Assembly: GCA_012295275.1 (NCBI GenBank)
Contig: CM022666.1
Span: 14,960,940 to 15,005,939 of the forward strand
Direction: 5' to 3'
DNA: 45,000 nucleotides
Source of the DNA: Chrysomallon squamiferum
Lineage: Eukaryota > Mollusca > Gastropoda > Neomphalida > Peltospiridae
Under the pieces are notes generated by a model, which saw only the letters and a list, made by a program, of their open reading frames with translations, ran no database searches and was not told the DNA's origin. Shown piece after piece: positions 33,937 to 44,900 of the stretch. The stretch's first letter is position 1; each line of letters begins with the position of its first letter. The translations under genes were made by a program, and so were the position numbers.

Positions 33937-33967
<31 letters not shown>

Positions 33968-34014
33968 ATAATAATAATAATAATAATAAAAATAATAATA
34001 ATAATAACGATAAA

Positions 34015-34045
<31 letters not shown>

Positions 34046-34686
34046 TAATAATAATAATAATAATAGCAATAATAATAATAATAAAAATAATAATATGTGG
34101 GTTATCCCTGATTGTTGTTTTTTCTAGCAAATCATTCATATTTTATAAACATAAAGTGACCGTAATATAATAAATTACTGTAACCTAGTAGACCATTAAT
34201 TATTAATAATAAAGTATAACTGTAAAGTATAAATCCAACATGGCGGCTGATAATTAACAATCTTTCAAACTGCTTCTTTAAGCAGAGAATTTATCTAAAC
34301 ATTTTAAGGAATCAAAAACCTGATGGACCGAAAAATTAATTCCAAAAGTTGTCACATCTCAGCCTGCAAGGGTTGTTTTTACTTATCAAGTTTACAAAAG
34401 ACCAAAACAAAAGAGAAAACGTCAGCTCATAAAGATAGTTTCCTGTGTTCTACTTTATAAGAGTTACAGAAGGTGGTGTTGGGATATAGCTATTTGTTCA
34501 CCTGTATTTTGATGGGACTTCCCACTGGATTTTTTCTGTAGAACAGAGCTGAAACATTCCACTCTGGGTTGACAGTGTTCTTACAGGCTGGTGTTGTCAC
34601 GGTTTCACCTTCGCAGGATATAATACAGTAGGGGTCAGCACCTGGGTGAAATGTTTTTTAATTAAAAAGAAGTGTGTGAGTCAGCA

Positions 34687-34721
<35 letters not shown>

Positions 34722-34731
34722 TGTGTGTGTG

Positions 34732-34779
<48 letters not shown>

Positions 34780-34902
34780 TGTGTGTGTGTGTGTGTCTGT
34801 GTGTGTGTGTGTGTGTGTGTGAATCTGTGTGTGTGTGTGTGTGTGTGTGTGTTTGTCTGTGTGTGTGTGTGTCTGTGTGAATCTGTGTGTGTGAATCTGT
34901 GT

Positions 34903-34946
<44 letters not shown>

Positions 34947-34961
34947 TTTGTGTGTGTGTGA

Positions 34962-35017
<56 letters not shown>

Positions 35018-35371
35018 CTGTGTCTGTGTGTGTGTGAGTCTGTGTGTGTGTGTGTGTGTGTGGGTGGTACTGTGTGTGTGTGAAAAATATTTAATTAAAA
35101 AAACAGTGTGTATGTCTATGTGTGTGTGTACGGCTGTGCATTTATCTGTGTCTGTGTCTGTGTGTGTGCTTGTATGTATATATATGTGTTTACTTGTATA
35201 TATGTTATGGATGTATATGTTGTGTGTATGTGTGTGTACGTGTGTATATGTGCCTGTGCCTGTGCGTGTGTGTGTATGTGCTTGTGTGGTCTATTGTTGT
35301 AATAACATTATGTAATATAATTTTAAAAAATAAATTTTAATTGGTTTTTGTCACATTTATTTAAATGTGTT

Positions 35372-35437
<66 letters not shown>

Positions 35438-35970
35438 TGACACATAAAGACCTTGAACACAAACAACATCAATTCATTATTTCAGTTTTTCACCCTGTCA
35501 TGACAACTGTGTTCATGACAACTGTGTTCACTCCCCTCAGATCTGAGTGATACTTGACCAGAAGAAAAGAGAAAAACAACAAAAAACAAAAGTTATCAGA
35601 AACAGTTAGTGAATGATTACCGACCTTGTGTGTCCTGTTTTTCCAGTCCACTGGCTCTGACCACTTTGATGCTGGTGACCATAACTGGAGCCTTTGAAGC
35701 ACAGTTCCACCAGGAAGCTTCAGGTATGTCCTGAGTGAGATGTCTGTTAGAAAAAAAGTTTTGTACAAAACAGAATAGTAAACAGAGACGTTGATATTGA
35801 GACACATACAGACAACACTTCATTGAAATATGAGAAAATCTTGAATCAGGTAATAAAAGGAATGAAAAAAAATAAAGAAAAACCAAATAATAATAATAAT
35901 AATAGAAATCATAATAATAATAGTAATAATAGTAATAATAGGAATAGGAATAGTAATAGTAGTAGTAGTA

Positions 35971-36030
<60 letters not shown>

Positions 36031-36037
36031 GGAATAG

Positions 36038-36069
<32 letters not shown>

Positions 36070-36070
36070 G

Positions 36071-36111
<41 letters not shown>

Positions 36112-36221
36112 GGAATAGAAATAGGAATAATAATATAATAATAATAGGAATAATAACAGGAATAGGAATAATGATATTAATAAGAAGAATAATAATAATG
36201 TTTTTTAAAAACCACAAAAAT

Positions 36222-36253
<32 letters not shown>

Positions 36254-38930
36254 ACAAAAAGAAAGAAAGAAAAGAATGAGAGTAACAAAAGGGGAAGATA
36301 TTTATAGAAAATTTAAACAATTTACTCATTTAAATAGAACACAATTCATCTAAATGAAATGCTTTACTCACTTGAAACATTTTACTCACCTAAATGAAAC
36401 AGTTAACCCACTTGAACAAAAGTTTATTCATTTGAATGGAACATTTTGCTGACTTGAATTAGTTTACAGTTAAATGAAACACTTCACTCACATATATGAC
36501 AAACTTCACTCACATAAATAAAACACTTTACTCACTTTAATGAAACACTTAGCTCACCTGAATGAAACATTTCACTCACCTGAATGAAACACTTCACTCC
36601 CCTAAATGAAACATTTCGCTCACCTGAATGAAACATTTCGCTCACCTGAATGAAACACTTCACTCACATAAATGACAAACTTCACTCACATAAATGAAAC
36701 ACTTTACTCACTTAAATGAAACACTTCACTCACCTGAATGAAACACTTCACTCCCCTGAATGAAACATTTCACTCACCTGAATGAAACACTCAGCTCACC
36801 TGAATGAAACATTTCGCTCACCTAAATGAAAAATGTTTCACTCACATAAATGAAACACTTCACACATCTGAATGAAGCTGTTTAAGGACTAGTATGATGA
36901 AGCATTTATTTACTCACTTGAACCCATTGAATGAGCCGGTGTAGACTCTGAGAAGAAAGTCTCCCTCTTTGCCTGGCTCAAACGTGCACGGCACAACGAC
37001 GTAGCGACCTTTCTTCAATGCGTGACGCAGAAACATGGACCGGCTGTCGCGAAACGTCGACGACACGACCTTCTCCTGCAGGTTGAGGTCGTGAACTCTG
37101 TAGCGTCTGTTCAGCTCAACCTGAATAGATGGGGGAAACAAACAAAGCACTGCAGTGAATGCGCATGTGACTGAAATATTAATGGTTTTTAGGTGTCTGT
37201 CGAAAGTTTCTTGCATAATGATAATAAGAAAGGAAACCAGCTACAGGCATTCCACTGACTACTAATACTGATTAGCAGTAAGTAATATTCTGCCTGCACC
37301 TCCCCACTGACTGGATAACAAATTCAACCCAATGGGCATTGACTTTCAGATCAAAGACAAGATTAAAATAGTTAATTGCTTGAATAAATGAAATAAAACA
37401 AAAACTGAAATAAAAAAATGTGAAAAAAAAAATGTTATCTTAAATCAGTGGTCATGATTAAAGTACTTGACTTTTTTATTTTAATTTTTTTTTTTTTTTT
37501 TTTTTTTTTCAACCAATTTTATACAAATACAAATCTATATTTTTGTGGCATAATAAATTATGTGAAAATAATATCTGATCTCAAATCCTATATATTTTGG
37601 ATACAAACTTACTTTGAGCACTGTAAATCCAATTGTCTGGTTGGTACTCCCTGACTGTACCCTGGTACTCTTCTGACTTAGTTGTATCATGACATCATCC
37701 TCATCACCGGTCACATCAAATGCATACTACAACAACAACAGCAGCTTTTTTTTTTCTTTCCTCTTCGTAAAAATTCATTAGATACATACATACATACATA
37801 CATACATACATACATACATACATACATACATACATACACAGATAATCAATCATTAAATAATTTAACTGTTTGTTGTTGTTGTTTTGTTTTTTTGTTTTTT
37901 AACTGAAATATATATAAAAAAAAAAAAAAAAAAAATCAAAAAACCTAAAAACAACACTCAAAAACAACAATTAATTAATTTAATGATTATCAGCTTTCAA
38001 ACAGTTGCAAGAAAAATATTTTTAAAGAAAATTAAAATGTAAGATATATATTAAATAAAATCATTGAAAAAAAAAACAAAAACCTGTTACAAAATGTATA
38101 AATCAATATTTTAAATATACTATTACAAAAACTGTCAAAATTAAAAAAAAATAATAATAACAATAATAAAAAATAATAATTTAAAAAATACCATTTGTAA
38201 AAAATTAACAAATATTCCATTTATAAAAAATATATAAATAAACAAATTGATGTTCCAGTGATTTTTGAAGAACTAAACATTAATATAAAAAACAATAATT
38301 AAAAAATTAAAAAAAGAATACATTTTTGAACCTAAGAAAATAAATTAAATTGGTAATTTCAAACAAGAACAGCTGTTCCATAAACATATTAAATATTTCA
38401 TAAAATCAAAGCATAATAAATAACAGCTTTTAACAACAACAAAAAAAACTCCCAAAACCCAACATTTTTAAATATTTCTTTTAAAACATCTCAATGTGTA
38501 AAGTATTGATGTTCAATGTCATTTTGGAACAATGACTGCTCCATTTATTATCAGTAGAAAATGACTGGTCCCTTGATAAAACGCAGGTAAGTTGTGTATG
38601 CACATTTGAATTAAAAAACAGAGATAAGAATTAAAAAACAGAGACATGAATCCTTACTACTCATTTCAAGTCTACTTTTAATGATCAGTAGCAAAGTGCA
38701 TTTTATCTGCACCTTCCCATTATGTTGGAAAATTACGGCCATCCAGCATTATTGTCTGTGGACTTCTGTTACCGATTAGCTAAAAAGTGTATTTTATATG
38801 ACCTTCTCATAGACAGAAAATAACACATGTACCAAAACGATGATTAAAAAAACAAAACACCATTATATAGTATCATTATTATTGTCATTATTTTATCATT
38901 TATGTAATGTTATTTGAGAAAACATATTTT

Positions 38931-38963
<33 letters not shown>

Positions 38964-41900
38964 TTATTTATATTTTATTTTGATCTAATGGTATGTGTCA
39001 GAACATATTTTTTTATTATTGTTATTATTATTATTTTTTTTATCTAATGATATGTGAGAGAACATATTATTATTATTATTATTATATTTCGTTTTTAATA
39101 TAGATACATGAGATAACATAATAGTATTATTATTATTATTATTATGAATTTATTAATTTGTTTATTTATGTAATGTTATGTCAGAGAACATATTTTATTA
39201 TTATTATATTTATTTATTTATTTATTGATTTATTGATTTTTAACACTGACTGATATTTCAATACTGTTCTTTTGTTATTGTTTTATTAATTTAAAATTTT
39301 CTTTAAAACAATATTAATTCAGGAAAGTAACAACTCTGGAAAAAAGCAAGAAAAAGAAAAAAAAACGTAACAAATTTAGCACAATTAACTTTTCGCTATG
39401 CTGATGATACCCAGATGTTGTTAAAATACCTGTGGGTTTTTCAGAAACGAGTCGCGGTTGTTGATGCACCCCCCAGCCAGGTCAGGTGACTTCCACTGCC
39501 CGTGGGCTGCCCCCTCGTGCCAGGTTTTCTTCAGACTGAGGAACGAGGTGTTCACTGTTCGACAGATTGCAACCTGGACAAAGTTCTTACAGAAATCCTC
39601 AAATGTCATCCTGAAATTAAAATATTGAATCCTGTCAGTATGTCATACTCAAATGAAAACAGAAATCCTGTCACTATGTCATACTTAAATGAAAACAGAA
39701 ATCCTGTCACTATGTCATACTCAAAGGAAAACAGAAATCCTGACACTATGTCATACTTAAATGAAAACAGAAATCCTATCACTATGTCATACTCAAAGGA
39801 AAATATTATATCCTGTCAATATGTTATGAATATAAATTCTGTCAGTGTTATCCTTTAACATTATAATCCATTAAAAATATCAAACATTTAACATATCTTC
39901 CTGTGACATTATTTTATCATTCTTTACTAAATATTTAATTCCATATAATTTAAATTAAGATAAATAAATAACTGTCAAAATGTACTAAGTAAAATAAAAT
40001 ATTAAAGTGTACCAGAATTCACCATCATCTTCAAACGTCAGACCAATTTTTTCTCTGTCATCTTTGCTAATCTTCTCCCACTCTGGCGATCTAGCAAGCA
40101 GAAACAAATCAGAGTTTTAACTACACACACTTTAACAGTCTCGTAGAGCTTTACACAGCCAACATGTCTTTTGAGTAGCTGACATTGTAAAATCAGTTAA
40201 AACCAGTCAAAAGAACTTTGTGTTATAAATAGAGTGTGCAAAAATATATCAAAGAAGGAAAAACAAAAATATTAGGTTCATTTGCCTTAGGTTCATATGA
40301 TCCTTTAAGTTGTTTGTAAAACTTTACACATAAATGAGTGTGCTATTTCACAAAATTGCTTGACACTTATTTTTATCCAGTGAAATGTAATGAAAAACAG
40401 CACAGAATATTAATTTTTAATTTTTATTTTTTTCCATAAATTTATATAATCTGTATAATCAAGACAGACATATTTCTGTTTAAAGGAATGAATGTTAAAT
40501 AATGTTCTCAACCTGTTTTTTTAACCTGTTGTTATATCCTATCACAGTTCTCAACCTGTTTTTTTAAACCTATTTTATATCCTATCACAGTTCTCAACCT
40601 GTTTTTTTAACCTATTGTTATATCCTATCACAGTTCTCAACCTATTTTAACCTACTGTTATATCCTATCACAGTTCTCAACCTATTTTAACCTACTGTTA
40701 TATCCTATCACAGTTCTCAACCTATTTTAACCTACTGTTATATCCTATCACAGTTCTCAACCTATTTTAACCTACTTTTATATCCTATCACAGTTCTCAA
40801 CCTGTTTTTTAACCTACTGTTATATCCTATCACAGTTCTCAACCTGTTTTTTAACCTACTGTTATATCCTATCACAGTTCTCAACCTATTTTAACCTACT
40901 GTTATATTCTATCACAGTTCTCAACCTGTTTTTTAACCTACTGTTATATCCTATCACAGTTCTCAACCTATTTTAACCTACTGTTATATCCTATCACAGT
41001 TCTCAACCTATTTTAACCTACTGTTATATCCTATCACAACTATATCTAATAGAAATATGAGACAGGATCCACTGCTGCAACATAATGGACTAGCATTGTT
41101 CTGTTGTTTAGCTGTGTGTTTTGTTTTTCATTAATACAAGGGATCTTTTATTTTTACCTTCATACAGACAGGACAGCTCAAACAATAGCTTTATTAAGCA
41201 TGAGTTGGAACTGGAAATAAGACTGTACAAGAACCAAAGAGGATTAATCTCCTGAAGAATTAGATGTTGCCCTAATTCTATAATACTGAGCTACAGGCAT
41301 TTATTTATTCTGACAGGCAACAAGAGATAGACAGACAGACAGACAAACAGAATTCTGCTTACCCATCACTGAATGCTCCCTTCCACTCACACTGGCCCCA
41401 GGGATTTCTCAGTCTGATCATCGGAATCTTGTCACGGTTAAACAAGCCAAACAGCCCGGAACCTTCGAGGTGAATGTTCTTCACTTCAGTGATTCCATAG
41501 GCGTGTCCTTTCACCAGCCCCACATCAGTGGATGCTTCCATATCTGCCTGGGATGTTGCCTGGAATTGCAGAAGACCCCCAAACAAATGTTTGTTTAATA
41601 ACTTGGTAAGTCAATGAAATGTCAAAAAATATTTATCTGACAATGAGATTTTGTTGCTGCACAGATTTTGACATTACTTTGAAGATTTCTGGAGACTGAA
41701 TCTGTTGTTGTGGTCACATACAGTAACATGTTCTCTTTTAACTTCCAAATCATGGTGCACTATGCAACAACAGAGCAGTTTAGAGTATAACATTACTAAT
41801 TATTAAAAATTTTTTTTTTTTTTTAAAAAAAAGTGAATTAAAAAAAAAGAAAAAAGAAAATAATAAGAAAGTAAAGGGTAATTTATTTTTTTTTTAATTT

Positions 41901-44900
41901 TTTTTAGTAACAAACAAAAGTAAAACTAAAAATAAAATAAAACGTATTTCTAAAACTTACAGGAATTGATGCTGCCATCAACGACTTCCTGTCCATGTCT
42001 TTGTGAAGTCGAGAGAACAACGTTGTCCGCTCTTCCAGTTTGGTGGCCACCTCAGCCTTGACCAGGTCAACCGTGTCTGAAACTCCACCAGTGAAATCCT
42101 CCAGTGCCTCACTCAGTTCCCCCCCATCCAGACTTTCATAATTGCCAAACAACCTGGTAATTCACAACATTTTCATAATTACCAAACAACCTGGTAAATC
42201 ACAACATTTTCACAGTTACCAGCCTGGCAATTTCATATTTACCAACATGGTATTTTAATAATAATTTCACAACTACCAAACTATCTGGTAAGTAACAATA
42301 TTTTCTTAGTTGCCAGCATAAATAACAGTGTCATAATTATCAAACAAGCCGATAATTTTATTAACATTTCCATAGTTATCAAATAGTTTTATAAAGCATC
42401 TTTATAAAAAAAAAAACATATACTAAGTGATGCATTTAAAAACAAAGTTTACAGTGTCCTGTTTACTTAAATGGATAAACAAATAATTATCTATGATAAC
42501 AGTTTTAAAACCCCCACAAAACCCACTTAGCGTGAGCTTTGTCTATCAAGACACTCCAGTATAATTTTAATACATATTACATTTAAAAAAAAAAAAAATT
42601 TATACAAATAATTATCTATCAAAACAATTTAAAAACAAAAAACAAAAAAACAAACACACTTGGCATAAGCTTTCTCCAACAAGGCACTCCAGAATTCATT
42701 GCGACTCTGCGAGTGAATGAAAATGAGTTCGTCGTTAATGGTTGGCAGGAAGTCGTCAATGACAACCTCAACCCACTCTCCGTAGCGCCAGAAATTGAAG
42801 CGAAAAATGCCCTGATAGTTCTCTGGCTTCTCTGCATCCCATTCCTGTCCTTTTGCATCAGGAATCACCTGACAGTGGAGAGAGGAAGATAGATTTTAAA
42901 AATGCACCAAAAAAAGTTTGTTATTGTTATATATGAAGAAAGGAAAGAAGTGTGGAAGGAAGAAAGAATAAAAGAAAGGATAGATGGAAGGATAGATAGA
43001 AGGATAAATGAATGGAATAAAGGACCACACACACACACACACACCTACACACATACATACACATATTCAAACAGTGGGTCCCTGTTCACAAACAATTGGG
43101 ATAACAACCAGTTTGAATAACAATGGTTCTTCTGAAGAAAATTTAAATTTGTTTGACGAACAGGAATTTGAAAAACAAACAGCTGCTTCAAAGTTGCAAA
43201 AACAAAAAGAAGAATCAATGAATGAATAACTATTCTATTTCAGCTTTTATTCTGTCTCAAACTTAACATACAGTATAAATCAATATTTTTGAAATTTAGA
43301 TAACTTTAGTGAACAATATTATAATTTCTTCTTGCTATACATGCACATAAGGAGGACAACAATAGCAGTTGATATTGATTTTTTTGATTCTTTCTTTCTG
43401 GACATGCACAATAGTAGTTTCTAGCATTCTCAACATGTCCAAGTCTCCAGTCATACAAGTATCATGTTTTGTGTCCGAATTTGTTACCTTACTCAGTTAC
43501 TGTGTCCTTTTTCTTGTTTTATATCTGAAGTAAGATTCTACATAACCATGTATAGCATAGGAATGCTAACAAGTCAATTACCACCAAAATTAACCTTGAA
43601 ATCATATTGAAACTCAAAAAAAAAAAGGAATAAGTATAAACAAGCTTAGTTCTGAGTATAGAATGGTAAAATGTACAATTTCCTCCATATTCAAGATTTT
43701 TTACATACTTTTATATGCAATTTCAGAGGGGTTGGGATAAATTGCTTTCTGTTTGTATGTATTATTACAAACAATTCTGATGATCATAATGAACATGCTT
43801 CTTTTACACATCATGTTCATATGTACTAGCCACATACACACACACACACACACATACACACATTTGTTTCAGTTGTTTTTGTTACCTTGTGCCAAATTTC
43901 GCTGTACTGAGCAAGACAAGAAGAGGCTGCCACGAACCAACAGTTGCCTAGGCGACCCTGTGTGACATCACCAGAACTGGCTCCTTCCACAAACAACTTG
44001 GGGTTGTCACAGATTTGCTGAAATTATAAATAACATTTAATGAAATTTGTTTGTTGGTTTTTGCTTTGTTTTTGTTTTTTCTGTTTGTTGTTGTTGTTGT
44101 TATTGTTATGCTAGCTGTCTGTACATTTCTACCCCTAATAAATTTATTAAAGTAAAATAATTCTCTAACGCTTTAAATCTGATAACCACAATGTTCCAGT
44201 TTTCATATTTAAACTGTATTCCTTGATTTCTTAAATAGAATGTTCTTTAGAACAATACACTGCACATATATGACAAAGAAATTTCCTTTGATCCATATGT
44301 GTTTGTGTGGGAGGGAGGGAATTTGGAGACCCTCACTAGTTTGGGGGAATGGCATTGTCAACTGAAGTAAGCAATAAAGAGTTAAACTGATATATTTTAT
44401 AAAATACTTAATACAGATTCAATAAGAACAATAAATAAATAAATAACATTTTCTAAACATTAATAAATTAGTTTATTGAGGAAAAACAAAAGGTTTGGAG
44501 ACTACTAAAACAAAGATTAAATTATATAAATAATAATAATAAAAATAATAATATTAAGCATCTATTTAAATCTATGTACTTTAAAATGTTATAGCTTTTA
44601 CAAAAAAGTAATAGTTTACAGTATGTGCATTTACAAAATACCTAATAATTAATTTAACCTTTTTCAGACTAATTAAGAAAATTATTCGTAGTTATTCATT
44701 TCATCAACATAACTAATTTGTTGTGAGTGTGTAGTTTACACACACACACACAAAAAAAATAAAATTAAAAATAACACACAAAACACACACACATATATAT
44801 ATATAAATACACACATATACATATATGTTGCTTTTTTTTTTTAAAGAATACACATCTGTCTCTGGTTTATGTGATAAAAGATTAGACAGTTAATGAGAGT

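Noticed and set aside
34672-35340. Cys-Val-rich frames
   Set aside because: Translations of the GT microsatellite inside a CAPN5 intron.
35823-36353. Asn-rich frame (plus strand) and Leu-rich frame (minus strand)
   Set aside because: Translations of an AAT microsatellite inside a CAPN5 intron.
36360-36870. Regularly spaced short repeats that recall a CRISPR array
   Set aside because: Units are head-to-tail with no unique spacers, in a eukaryotic intron; it is a minisatellite. The same holds for the 36-, 40-, 52- and 63-bp arrays.
44290-44365. Possible N-terminal calpain exon on the minus strand
   Set aside because: An acceptor-like TTCAG is present, but the translation lacks the Phe-Pro and Trp-Lys-Arg-Pro motifs of calpain N-termini.
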